From Pseudanabaena sp. lw0831 (lineage in GTDB: Bacteria; Cyanobacteriota; Cyanobacteriia; Pseudanabaenales; Pseudanabaenaceae), in NCBI RefSeq assembly GCF_016584665.1, contig NZ_BBJB01000021.1, positions 1 through 64,000 of the forward strand: DNA of 64,000 nt, given 5' to 3'. Both the position numbers and the translations under genes were made by a program. The notes below the pieces were generated by a model that was given only the letters and a program-made list of their open reading frames with translations, did not search any database and was not told the DNA's origin. Below, piece by piece: positions 25,859 through 34,185 of the stretch (the stretch's first letter is position 1; the number at the start of each line of letters is the position of its first letter).

Positions 25859-27022
25859 ATGAGTTCAAGACAACATTCTTTAAGCACTTCCAAATCAGCG
25901 TTCAAGGCGATCGCCAGCCTATTTAGCAGTATATTCAGTCATAAATGGGGACGTAAATTTGTCTCTTTCTTCTTAGCAGGTGCATTAATCAGCGTCACGA
26001 TGGCATCTTGCACAGCAACTACCGACAAACCCACAGCAGCCACTAGCCCAGCCGCTCAAACTAAACCAGCAGGCGAGCCCAAAAAGGATGTTGAACTAAC
26101 CCTTGTTTCCTTTGCTGTAACTAAGCAGGCGCATGAAGCAATCATTCCGAAGTTTGTCGAAAAGTGGCAAAAAGAACAAAATCAAAAAGTTACTTTTAAA
26201 CAAAGTTATGGTGGTTCGGGTTCTCAAACCCGTGCAGTTATCGATGGTTTAGAAGCTGATGTCGTCCACCTCGCCCTTGCTGCGGATACCAGCAAAATTG
26301 AAAAAGCAGGATTGATCGATAAAGGTTGGGAACAGGAATATCCTAACGATGGAATTGTCTCTAAATCTATTCCAGTACTAGTGACCCGCGATGGCAACCC
26401 TAAAGGTATTAAGGACTGGTCGGATTTAGAAAAGAATGGCATTAGCTTAATCACCGCCGATCCTAAAACTTCAGGTGTAGCGCGTTGGAACTTCCTCGCT
26501 TTGTGGAATGCCGCAGTCAAAAAAGGCGGTAGCGATGAAAAAGCTCTAGAAGCATTGACAAAAGTATATACAAATGTGCCAATTTTGACCAAAGATGCCA
26601 GAGAAGCAACCGATGCTTTCTTTAAGCAAGGGCAAGGCGATGCATTGATCAACTATGAAAACGAGATCGTTCTTGCATCGCAAAAAGGTCAGAAGGTCAA
26701 CTACGTAATTCCTGATGTCAATTTTTCCATCGACAATCCGATCGCTATTGTTGACAAGAACGTGGCAAAGCACGGCACAAAAGAAGTTGCGGAAGCTTTT
26801 GTAAAGTTCCTCTATTCTCCTGAAGCCCAAACTGAATTTGCTAAGGTCGGTTTCCGTCCAGTAGATGAGACTGTCGCTAAAGAAAAACAATTTGTCGAGC
26901 TTTACCCTAAAGTAAAAGATCTTTCAACTGTTAAAGATCTTGGTGGCTGGGATGCAATTAACAAGAAATTTTTTGCTGATGGTGCAGCTTTTGACCAAAT
27001 TCAATCAAAAATCAAGCGTTAG
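25859..27022 (+). CDS. sbpA: Sulfate/thiosulfate ABC transporter binding protein
   Basis: A 387-residue exported binding protein. The N-terminus is an unusually long (~50) signal region ending SVTMASC, a plausible lipobox with the lipidated Cys at 51. A Thr/Pro/Ala linker follows. The mature domain matches Sbp/CysP: LTLVSFAVTKQAHEAIIPKF, QSYGGSGSQTRAVIDGL, ADVVHLALAADTSKI, DPKTSGVARWNFLALW and NYENEI. GGAGA precedes the ATG. It delivers sulfate to CysT-CysW. A dyad lies upstream. Confidence 0.92.
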   Translation: MSSRQHSLSTSKSAFKAIASLFSSIFSHKWGRKFVSFFLAGALISVTMASCTATTDKPTAATSPAAQTKPAGEPKKDVELTLVSFAVTKQAHEAIIPKFVEKWQKEQNQKVTFKQSYGGSGSQTRAVIDGLEADVVHLALAADTSKIEKAGLIDKGWEQEYPNDGIVSKSIPVLVTRDGNPKGIKDWSDLEKNGISLITADPKTSGVARWNFLALWNAAVKKGGSDEKALEALTKVYTNVPILTKDAREATDAFFKQGQGDALINYENEIVLASQKGQKVNYVIPDVNFSIDNPIAIVDKNVAKHGTKEVAEAFVKFLYSPEAQTEFAKVGFRPVDETVAKEKQFVELYPKVKDLSTVKDLGGWDAINKKFFADGAAFDQIQSKIKR

Positions 27023-27212
27023 AGATTAAATTAATTTCACATTGATTTCACATAGACAAGAGGCTTACAGCAATTTGTTTTCAAACCCACCACAAATAAA
27101 AATATAAAACCCATTGCGGGGCTTCGCCCTGCGACCCTTTTTGTAGCAGGTTTGATCGACAACTACTGTAAGCTCCTTGCTTAATACAAGCTTTTTCAAA
27201 ATTAAAGACAAC

Positions 27213-28073
27213 ATGGTAACGACACCTTCTTCTCTACCTGAAAGAAAGCAAAAAGCTAATCCTATTCTGAATTTCCTTGGCAAAATACCTTGGGCATGGG
27301 TAATTACTTTTACTTATCTTGCATTTTTGCTGATTTTACCGATCGCCGCGTTGCTTACAAAAGCTGCCAGCGAACCATTCGAGAGCTTCTGGAAAACTGC
27401 CACTAGTCCACTCGCTCTATCTAGCTATGAGATTACCTTCGTAACCGCCTTTGCCGCCGCCGCCGTTAATGGTATCTTCGGAACTTTGATTGCGTGGGTT
27501 TTAGTGCGTTACGATTTCTTTGGCAAAAGGTTTCTAGAAGCTGTAGTTGATTTACCCTTTGCGCTACCAACCGCAGTCGCTGGTTTGACCTTAGCTACTG
27601 TCTATAGTGAAAAAGGCTGGATTGGCTCACTAGTTGCCCCATTCGGCATCAAAATTTCCTTCACTCGTTTGGGCGTTTGGATTGCGATGATGTTTATATC
27701 CCTCCCTTTCATCGTGCGAACTGTTCAACCCGTCCTCACCGAATTAGAAAAAGAAATTGAAGAAGCAGCATGGTCATTGGGAGCTACCAAATTCCAAACC
27801 TTTGTACAGGTAATTCTGCCGCCACTAACACCTGCGATCTTGACAGGGGTTGCCCTCGGATTCTCCCGTGCGGTTGGTGAATATGGTTCTACTGTAATTA
27901 TTGCTTCTAACACTCCATTTAAAGATCTGATTACCCCAATTTTGATCTTTCAACGCCTCGAACAATATGATTATGTGGGCGCAACGGTTATTGGGGTAGT
28001 GATGTTGGGTATTTCCTTTGTCAGTTTACTTGCCATTAACCTATTACAAGCATGGAGCAAACGTTATGGCTAA
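27213..28073 (+). CDS. cysT: Sulfate ABC transporter permease CysT
   Basis: A 286-residue inner-membrane permease with six helices and the EAA loop that docks on the ATPase (EEAAWSLGATKFQTFVQVIL). ATG 27213 is used, since the frame upstream begins with a TTG that has no ribosome-binding site. The upstream gap of 190 bp holds a short GGGGCTTCGCCC hairpin. cysW overlaps its 3' end by 8 bp. Confidence 0.92.
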   Translation: MVTTPSSLPERKQKANPILNFLGKIPWAWVITFTYLAFLLILPIAALLTKAASEPFESFWKTATSPLALSSYEITFVTAFAAAAVNGIFGTLIAWVLVRYDFFGKRFLEAVVDLPFALPTAVAGLTLATVYSEKGWIGSLVAPFGIKISFTRLGVWIAMMFISLPFIVRTVQPVLTELEKEIEEAAWSLGATKFQTFVQVILPPLTPAILTGVALGFSRAVGEYGSTVIIASNTPFKDLITPILIFQRLEQYDYVGATVIGVVMLGISFVSLLAINLLQAWSKRYG

Positions 28074-28947
28074 TTTAAATTCTGCTCTTGGCGATCGCCC
28101 AAGCAATTTACCCGAACCAATCAAAATCACTCAAAAGAAAAGTTGGGTTCCGACTATCTTAATTGTGATCGCTTTTATTTATCTGACCCTAGTACTATTT
28201 TTACCTGCCGCGAATGTTTTTGTGACCGCTTTCAGTAAAGGTTTTGAGCCAATATTAAAAGCTATGGGTCGTTCTGATTTCCAAAACGCAATCAAATTAA
28301 CAGTTAGTTTAGCGGTGATTGCCTTACCTCTAAATACGATTTTTGGATTAAGTGCAGCTTGGGCGATCGCCCGCAACAAATTCCCTGGGAAGGCTTTCTT
28401 ACTGAGTATCATCGATTTGCCATTCTCGATATCACCTGTAGTTGCGGGTTTGATGATTGTCCTGCTCTATGGAAGATTGGGCTGGTTCGGATCGTGGCTA
28501 GAATCCCATGACATCAAAATCATATTTGCATTCCCTGGGATGCTACTCGCCACCATATTCGTAAGTATGCCTTTTATTGCTCGTGAAGTAATTCCTGTGC
28601 TTGAAGAAATGGGTACTGACCAAGAAGAAGCAGCACGTACCCTTGGCGCAAACGATTGGCAAATCTTTTGGCGAGTGGTTGTCCCAAATATTCGTTGGGG
28701 CTTACTTTATGGTTTGGTTTTAACCAATGCCAGAGCCATGGGCGAATTTGGGGCAGTATCTGTAGTTTCAGGAAATATCGCTAGTAAGACTCAGAGCTTA
28801 CCTTTATTTGTTGAAGAATCTTACAAGCAATATGAAACCGAAGTAGCATATTCTGCCGCCGTACTACTAGCATTGTTAGCAGTCGTAACCCTTGTACTGA
28901 AAGAGATTTTGGAACGCAGAACTCATAATTCTAATTCTCGTGAATAA
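28066..28947 (+). CDS. cysW: Sulfate ABC transporter permease CysW
   Basis: A 293-residue permease, the partner of CysT. The EAA loop is EEAARTLGANDWQIFWRVVV, and GRLGWFGSWLESHDIKIIFA is typical of CysW. The ATG at 28066 overlaps cysT, indicating translational coupling. A terminator follows and then the NIL-domain gene. Confidence 0.92.
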   Translation: MANLNSALGDRPSNLPEPIKITQKKSWVPTILIVIAFIYLTLVLFLPAANVFVTAFSKGFEPILKAMGRSDFQNAIKLTVSLAVIALPLNTIFGLSAAWAIARNKFPGKAFLLSIIDLPFSISPVVAGLMIVLLYGRLGWFGSWLESHDIKIIFAFPGMLLATIFVSMPFIAREVIPVLEEMGTDQEEAARTLGANDWQIFWRVVVPNIRWGLLYGLVLTNARAMGEFGAVSVVSGNIASKTQSLPLFVEESYKQYETEVAYSAAVLLALLAVVTLVLKEILERRTHNSNSRE

Positions 28948-28952
28948 TAGCA

Positions 28953-28983
28953 ATTTAAAGAATGGCATTGCCATTCTTTAAAT
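28953..28983. terminator. Hairpin after cysW
   Basis: 15-bp perfect stem (28953-28967 with 28969-28983) centred on GGCATTGCC. It is AT-rich outside and may only attenuate expression of the downstream NIL gene. Confidence 0.55.
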
Positions 28984-29022
28984 CTCAAAAAGATTAAACA
29001 TTAATAAAAAGGAGGTTTGATG

Positions 29023-29292
29023 ATGACTGTCGATACACGTTCTATAACACTGGATATCAAGATTCGTATTCCCGAAGAATTGCACAGCGAACCCGTGATT
29101 TCAAACTTAATTTTGCAACATGGGGTAACGGCAAACATTGTTTCCGCAACTCTGGGTATAAATGCTGGCAGTGGTTGGTTTCACCTCAGTCTTAGAGGTA
29201 ATCAAGCCCAAATCCAAACCGCGATTACCTATCTCAACGATCTAGATATTGAGATTTGGCAAGATCGTACTGATACAAATACATCCCTTTAA
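29023..29292 (+). CDS. Stand-alone NIL-domain protein
   Basis: An ~89-residue protein with the NIL (ferredoxin-like) fold otherwise found at the C-terminus of MetN methionine transporters: LDIKIRIPEELHSEPVISNL, VTANIVSATLGINAGSGWF, LSLRGNQAQIQTAITYLND. In MetN this domain binds methionine and inhibits transport. AAGGAGG at 29009-29015 points to ATG 29023 rather than the TTG or ATG just before it. The position at the end of the sulfate operon suggests a sensor or modulator of CysA or sulfur flux; this is inference. Confidence 0.8.
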   Translation: MTVDTRSITLDIKIRIPEELHSEPVISNLILQHGVTANIVSATLGINAGSGWFHLSLRGNQAQIQTAITYLNDLDIEIWQDRTDTNTSL

Positions 29293-29315
29293 TTTGATGC
29301 AGAATCTTTGCTAAG

Positions 29316-29354
29316 AAGTGATTAGTTGCAAATAAAATTTGCAACTAATCACTT
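29316..29354. terminator. Terminator after the NIL gene
   Basis: 18-bp perfect stem (29316-29333 with 29337-29354), loop AAA. Its right arm overlaps the probable -35 box of the tRNA promoter. Confidence 0.65.
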
Positions 29355-29368
29355 TAGTTTGTTATAAT
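29339..29368 (+). promoter_or_regulatory. Promoter of tRNA-Cys
   Basis: TTGCAA (29339-29344), 18-bp spacer, TATAAT (29363-29368), 12 bp before the mature tRNA 5' end. Confidence 0.6.
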
Positions 29369-29380
29369 CGTTCTCCGTTC

Positions 29381-29451
<71 letters not shown>

Positions 29452-29456
29452 TTTCC

Positions 29457-29491
29457 AAAAAAGATTGATTGCTAGGCAATCAATCTTTTTT
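29457..29491. terminator. Bidirectional terminator after tRNA-Cys
   Basis: 16-bp perfect stem (29457-29472 with 29476-29491), loop TAG, six-base A and T runs. It is shared with the convergent LysR gene. Confidence 0.85.
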
Positions 29492-29494
29492 TTA

Positions 29495-30439
29495 TTACCA
29501 AGTAGTAGCTTCGGCAATTTGTTTGCCCTCGGTTTGTAAATATTCTAAGAAGGCTTGCGCGACTACCGATAGCTGCTTACCAGCAAGATGAATGACATAC
29601 CAGTTGCAAGGAATTGGAAAATTCTCCACATCTAAAATCGCAATCTGACCAGAAGCCCCCTCTAGCGCGATCGTATGTCGCGACAAAACTGAGATTCCTA
29701 AACCACCTGCGATCGCCTGTTTAATTGCCTCATTGCTAGAAAGCTCCATTTTGACTTTCGGAGTAATTTTGTGTTCATCAAACAACTTCTTAACATATCC
29801 CCTTGTCCCAGAGCCAGACTCCCGCGTGATAAACGGCTCATCAGCTAACTTTTGAATGGGAATATTTTTTTCGTTCGCCAAAGGGTGATCGTGATTTGCA
29901 AGAACGACTAATGGGTTTGACAAAAACTGATGAGACTTTACATCAGGTTCATCGGGAACTTGACTAAGTATATATAAATCATCTTTATTTTCAGCTAGCC
30001 TTTCTAGAATGCCGCTATGGTTAGTTACCTTCAACGATATTTCTACCCCCGGATAACGCTGACAAAAAGGTCCGAGTAACCGCGGGATAACATATTTTGC
30101 AGTTGTGACTACTGTAATCTTTAAATATCCCTGTTTTAGTCCCTTCATATCGGCAACACTCATCTCAAATTGGGATATGCGACCGAAAATCTCTTGGCAA
30201 GTTGCAAACAACTCCTTGCCAGCCTGAGTTAAAAAAAGTTTTTTGCCAACCTGCTCAAACAAAGGCATTCCAATTGCCTTTGTCAAATGCTTAATCTGCA
30301 TCGAAACAGTGGGTTGTGTTAGAAATAGCTCCTCAGCCGCACGGGTATAGCTGCCGTGTCGAGCTGCCACTTCAAAGACCTGCAACTGATGCAAGGTGAT
30401 ATGAGTAGCTAATTGAGCATCAGATAAGCGGTAACTCAT
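29495..30439 (-). CDS. cmpR: LysR-family regulator, CmpR-like
   Basis: A 314-residue regulator. The N-terminal winged HTH (THITLHQLQVFEVAARHGSY; LFLTQPTVSMQIKHLTKAIG) and TTAKYVIPRLLGPFCQRYPG strongly resemble cyanobacterial CmpR, the activator of bicarbonate transport under low CO2. RESGSGTRGYVKKLF is the ligand-pocket strand. No cmp operon is in the window, so the target is not visible. A 46-bp dyad abuts its start codon and suggests autoregulation. NdhR is the main alternative assignment. Confidence 0.8.
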   Translation of the reverse strand: MSYRLSDAQLATHITLHQLQVFEVAARHGSYTRAAEELFLTQPTVSMQIKHLTKAIGMPLFEQVGKKLFLTQAGKELFATCQEIFGRISQFEMSVADMKGLKQGYLKITVVTTAKYVIPRLLGPFCQRYPGVEISLKVTNHSGILERLAENKDDLYILSQVPDEPDVKSHQFLSNPLVVLANHDHPLANEKNIPIQKLADEPFITRESGSGTRGYVKKLFDEHKITPKVKMELSSNEAIKQAIAGGLGISVLSRHTIALEGASGQIAILDVENFPIPCNWYVIHLAGKQLSVVAQAFLEYLQTEGKQIAEATTW

Positions 30440-30485
30440 ATGAGTGATAAAAGCATAGATTATGTTCTATGATTTTATCACTCAT
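30440..30485. promoter_or_regulatory. 46-bp dyad at the LysR gene start
   Basis: ATGAGTGATAAAA (30440-30452) is the exact inverse of 30473-30485, with a nested CATAG/CTATG pair inside. It touches the start codon of the LysR gene, so it covers its leader and ribosome-binding region. Confidence 0.55.
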
Positions 30486-30555
30486 GTATACTTTTAGTCT
30501 ATGCATTTAATCTATATAATCTTTGCTATAGCAATTACGTGGTGTGGATATAGCA

Positions 30556-31029
30556 ATGAGATTAAGGCAACAAGTTACAAATTTATTTCGCTTTTTGGCG
30601 ATCGCCTTTACAGATGAAAGCTTTTTAAAAGCAATTAGAAGAGTCGAAAATATTGTTTCTAAAATAATGGCGATCGCCTTAGTGTTCATTATTTTTATTG
30701 CCCTATTCGACTTGTTGCGCCTATTAACCTTTGATCTATTTGTTATTGAACCAAAGGGAACATTCACCGTTCCTTTACTCAAAATATTTGGAATGTTTCT
30801 GAATGTGCTAATTGCGCTCGAACTCATGGAAAATGTGACAGCCTACCTACGTCACCATACGATCCAATTAGAGCTAGTAATTGTCACCGCCTTGACTGCG
30901 GTTGCTCGTAAAGTAGTTATCTTTGATAGCAAAGCTGATGGTGAAATTGCAGGGCTAGCGATCGCAGTGCTTTCTCTATCAATCAGCTACTGGATCGTCC
31001 GTAGCCAAAGCAAAATTCACAAACATTAA
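30556..31029 (+). CDS. PsiE-family membrane protein
   Basis: A 157-residue protein with four helices of the phosphate-starvation-inducible PsiE family (IFIALFDLLRLL; LKIFGMFLNVLIALELMENV; TVAYLRHH-like histidine pair; TALTAVARKVVIFD). Function is unknown. ATG 30556 is preferred to GTG 30544. It is divergent from the CmpR-like gene, so it could be a regulatory target. Confidence 0.75.
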   Translation: MRLRQQVTNLFRFLAIAFTDESFLKAIRRVENIVSKIMAIALVFIIFIALFDLLRLLTFDLFVIEPKGTFTVPLLKIFGMFLNVLIALELMENVTAYLRHHTIQLELVIVTALTAVARKVVIFDSKADGEIAGLAIAVLSLSISYWIVRSQSKIHKH

Positions 31030-31042
31030 TGGCACTCCAAAT

Positions 31043-31095
31043 AAAAACCAAAAATGTGGTGGCGGGCGTAGCCCGCCACCACATTTTTGGTTTTT
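31043..31095. terminator. 25-bp perfect hairpin after the PsiE gene
   Basis: Arms 31043-31067 and 31071-31095, loop GTA within CGGGC-GTA-GCCCG, A-run and T-run at the ends. Confidence 0.7.
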
Positions 31096-31182
31096 AATGC
31101 GAAAAGCTGACTCCATAGCTTTTTAAGCTAAAATTATGTTAAGAATTTAATTTGTATATCAAAACTTTACCTACATATCTAT

Positions 31183-31302
31183 ATGACACAATCATTAACT
31201 AATTTTCTAGGCAGCCTTGTCGCAGGTGGCGTAGTTCTTGGTCTGATCTTCGCAGCAGTGTTGCTCGTTAGCCAAAAGGATCGCATCATCCGCCGAGGTT
31301 AA
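31183..31302 (+). CDS. psbX: Photosystem II protein PsbX
   Basis: A 39-residue single-helix thylakoid protein beginning MTQSLTNFLGSLVAGGVVLG and ending KDRIIRRG. The pattern and length match PsbX, a peripheral PSII subunit near cytochrome b559 that affects quinone turnover. It is too short for routine ORF lists. It is followed by ycf66, a common cyanobacterial arrangement. Confidence 0.93.
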   Translation: MTQSLTNFLGSLVAGGVVLGLIFAAVLLVSQKDRIIRRG

Positions 31303-31310
31303 TCAAAACC

Positions 31311-31353
31311 CAAAAGACAAGAGGCGGCGCTTTGCGTTGCCTCTTGTCTTTTG
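31311..31353. terminator. Hairpin after psbX
   Basis: 15-bp perfect stem (31311-31325 with 31339-31353), loop GGCGCTTTGCGTT, nine bases after the psbX stop. Confidence 0.65.
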
Positions 31354-31495
31354 AGTTTAAATTAGATAAATTTGCGCTAGGGCAAAGCGCTGTATTGTTA
31401 TACTGAATGACGTAGATAGACTGAAAGCACTGGACTATTTATACATTCAGTGTTCGGGTCAAAAAATGCAGGTACTTTAGGAGAAATATAGAGCC

Positions 31496-32245
31496 ATGAT
31501 CAACATCGGTGGCAACCCGCTAATGATTCTTTTGGCAATTGTTGCCGCTTTAGGAGGCGTGGGTTTATATTTTGTGCGGAACTTTCGCCCTGAACTAGCC
31601 CGCGACCACGACATTTTCTTCTCAGCGATCGCCTTAGTCTATGGCATCATCTTGCTAGCTTTTAATTTTCGGATGGAAATTACCACACAGCTAGCGCAAG
31701 TCCTAGTTGTCGGTTTTGCTGGTTGGTTTGCCGTAGAGTCCTTAGTACTACGCCAAGCTCTAGCCAATCAAGCCCGCAGAGCACCTTCCAGTCCTCTTGT
31801 TGATGATGATGAACCCATAGGTTCTGATTATCGAGTTGAGATTGATCCCACACGTGAAATTGCGCCTCGCCGCGATCGCGATCCTTCGCGTAGGATGCGC
31901 GGTTCTATTTCTAACAGTGCTGAAGCAAGCGAGCTTCGTGGGGACACCACCGATACTCGACGTTCACGCCGCCCAAAACGCAGTAGTGCTGACTCCAATG
32001 GCAATGACTCAGTGATTGATATTGACGAAAGTGATATCCGTCCTGTTAGCCCCAAGCGTCGCCCACGACCTAGCGATGATAATATAGGTGGAGAACGTCC
32101 CAGAAATCGTAATGGCGAATCTGAGAACTTTGGTAATAGTGAATCTGGCAAAGACAGTGCTGCTGCATCTGGACGCAGACGAAGACCATCAGGTCGTACT
32201 TCCCCATATGCCAATAGCGATGGAACAAATACTGACGATTTTTAG
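31496..32245 (+). CDS. ycf66: Ycf66-family protein
   Basis: A 249-residue protein. The first ~85 residues hold three membrane segments with the family sequence GGVGLYFVRNFRPELARDHD and a SAIALVYGIILL helix. The remaining ~160 residues are disordered and rich in Arg, Ser, Asp and Pro, unlike the conserved head. Ycf66 is kept in cyanobacteria and some plastids; its function is unknown. GGAGA precedes the ATG. Confidence 0.9.
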   Translation: MINIGGNPLMILLAIVAALGGVGLYFVRNFRPELARDHDIFFSAIALVYGIILLAFNFRMEITTQLAQVLVVGFAGWFAVESLVLRQALANQARRAPSSPLVDDDEPIGSDYRVEIDPTREIAPRRDRDPSRRMRGSISNSAEASELRGDTTDTRRSRRPKRSSADSNGNDSVIDIDESDIRPVSPKRRPRPSDDNIGGERPRNRNGESENFGNSESGKDSAAASGRRRRPSGRTSPYANSDGTNTDDF

Positions 32246-32490
32246 ATTTATTTGCTAGAGTTAATCACAAATATACTTTTGATATTTATCCAGATACACT
32301 TAAATTAAAGTTTCCTAAATAACTTAACAAGAGTTGCAATCTTTCGATGCAACTCATGCAAGTTTCAAAAAATCTCCAGAATTTTTGAAATTGATATAAG
32401 CTATGAGTCTCCGTAGGTCAGTCACATATTAAACTGTTACTATCCCTACAACTTGATTTGATCAACCATCACTTGGGCTTTCGATCAACC

Positions 32491-34119
32491 GTGAGTTATT
32501 GCGTTAATCCGAACTGTGCTAATCCGAATAATGAACCATTTGCCATTAATTGCGCTGCTTGTGGTTCTAATTTAAAGCTGCGAAATCGTTACCGAGCTAG
32601 TCGTCCACTAGGTAAAGGTGGATTTGGAGCAACATTTTTGGCTGCTGATGAGGGTCTTCCTGGATTCCCATCTTGCGTAGTTAAGCAATTGCGCCCTAAC
32701 ACACAATCCGCCAGTGTGATGAAAATGGCGCGAGAATTATTTGAGAGGGAAGCTTTTACCCTTGGCAAAATCGGTAGTCATCCGCAAATTCCGCGCTTAC
32801 TAGATTATTTTGAAGAAGATAGTAATTTTTATCTGGTTCAAGAATTTGTCGATGGGGAAACTTTAAAGCAAGAATTTGAGCGGCGGGGTGCATTCAATGA
32901 AATTGAAATCCGAAAAATATTAGCAGAAATATTTCCAGCCCTTGGGTTTATGCATGAAAACGGTGTTATCCACCGTGATATTAAGCCTGCTAACATCATG
33001 CGTCGCAAACAAGATGGACAGTTGGTATTAATTGATTTTGGTGCAGTTTCTAGCCAAGTTAATAAGCCATCGGCAGATGATGATCCCAGTGGTTTATTAA
33101 CTAACTTTGCGATCGGAACACCAGGATTTGCGCCACCAGAACAGATGGCAATGCGTCCTGTTTACTCTAGCGACCTATATGCTACGGCGATGAGTTGTCT
33201 GTATCTGATGACTGGACGATCGCCTAAAGATTTACCCCACGATCCTTATACAGGTGAAATTAATTGGAAATCGCAGGTTAAGCTAAGCGATCGACTCAGA
33301 GTAGTTTTTGAGAAGCTACTCCAGCAATCAGTTTCCCAACGATTTCGCTCAGCAGAAGAAGCTTTGCGTGCCTTAGAGTCTGGTGGCATTTCTGAAGAAC
33401 CACCGAAAGCGACTACTCCAGCAACAAACTATACACCTCCTAGTGCGCCTTCTTCTGTGACCGTGAGACCTGCCACACAGATACCCAACTCACGTATTCA
33501 ATCACAGAAACATGGCAATGGTCAGGGTGCACAATTTGATAATAGTGGCATGTTGACATCAGGTAGTACCAGGACAGGTAGTCGGATTGGAACTGGTGAG
33601 CTTAAAGGTGGGCGAAGAGTTATTGTTGAATACAACCAAGGCAAGCGTAACTTTGCCAACCAAGATTACTCAAAAGCTGCATTTGGTAGTGCAACGCTTT
33701 CGGGCATTGTGATGAGTCGCTCTAGGTTAGTTGAGGCAGACTTTTGTCATAGTGACTTAACTGGTGCTAGCTTCCAAGGTTCAAATTTATCTCAAGCTAA
33801 GTTAAATAGTGCCAATTTGCGTGAAGCGAAAATGCAACGCGCTATCTTAGTCAAATCTGATCTTGGTAGTGCTTCGATGATTTTGGCTGATTTACGTGAG
33901 GCAAATCTTCAGTCGGCTTATATGAGTAAGGCTGATTTGTCTGGGGCTAATTTAAGCGGGGCTAATTTAAAAGGAGCTTATTTAAGTCAAGCAAATTTAA
34001 ATGGCACAAATCTTTGCGGTGCAGATTTGAAGGGAGCTAAGATTTCTGACGATCAATTAGCTCAAGCCAAAACTAATTGGGGCACGATTCGCCCTGATGG
34101 TAGTAAACGCTTATTTTAA
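32491..34119 (+). CDS. Serine/threonine protein kinase with zinc ribbon and pentapeptide repeats (SpkB-like)
   Basis: GTG 32491 gives 542 residues beginning MSYCVNPNC, the usual start of this cyanobacterial family. An N-terminal C-x4-C...C-x2-C ribbon is followed by a complete kinase (~30-300): GKGGFGATF, lysine in VVKQL, HRDIKPANIM, LIDFGAV, GFAPPEQ. A Ser/Pro/Thr-rich linker leads to ~110 residues of A(D/N)LxxA pentapeptide repeats. Synechocystis SpkB, linked to oxidative stress and motility, has the same layout. All catalytic residues are present. Confidence 0.9.
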   Translation: MSYCVNPNCANPNNEPFAINCAACGSNLKLRNRYRASRPLGKGGFGATFLAADEGLPGFPSCVVKQLRPNTQSASVMKMARELFEREAFTLGKIGSHPQIPRLLDYFEEDSNFYLVQEFVDGETLKQEFERRGAFNEIEIRKILAEIFPALGFMHENGVIHRDIKPANIMRRKQDGQLVLIDFGAVSSQVNKPSADDDPSGLLTNFAIGTPGFAPPEQMAMRPVYSSDLYATAMSCLYLMTGRSPKDLPHDPYTGEINWKSQVKLSDRLRVVFEKLLQQSVSQRFRSAEEALRALESGGISEEPPKATTPATNYTPPSAPSSVTVRPATQIPNSRIQSQKHGNGQGAQFDNSGMLTSGSTRTGSRIGTGELKGGRRVIVEYNQGKRNFANQDYSKAAFGSATLSGIVMSRSRLVEADFCHSDLTGASFQGSNLSQAKLNSANLREAKMQRAILVKSDLGSASMILADLREANLQSAYMSKADLSGANLSGANLKGAYLSQANLNGTNLCGADLKGAKISDDQLAQAKTNWGTIRPDGSKRLF

Positions 34120-34185
34120 AAATTTAGATATCGGGGCAGAACTTCGTGCTGCCCTAAATAGCATGTATGTACGGACATTAATTTT

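Noticed and set aside
31828-32214. 128-codon minus-strand frame in ycf66
   Set aside because: Arises opposite the Arg/Ser-rich disordered tail; composition artefact.
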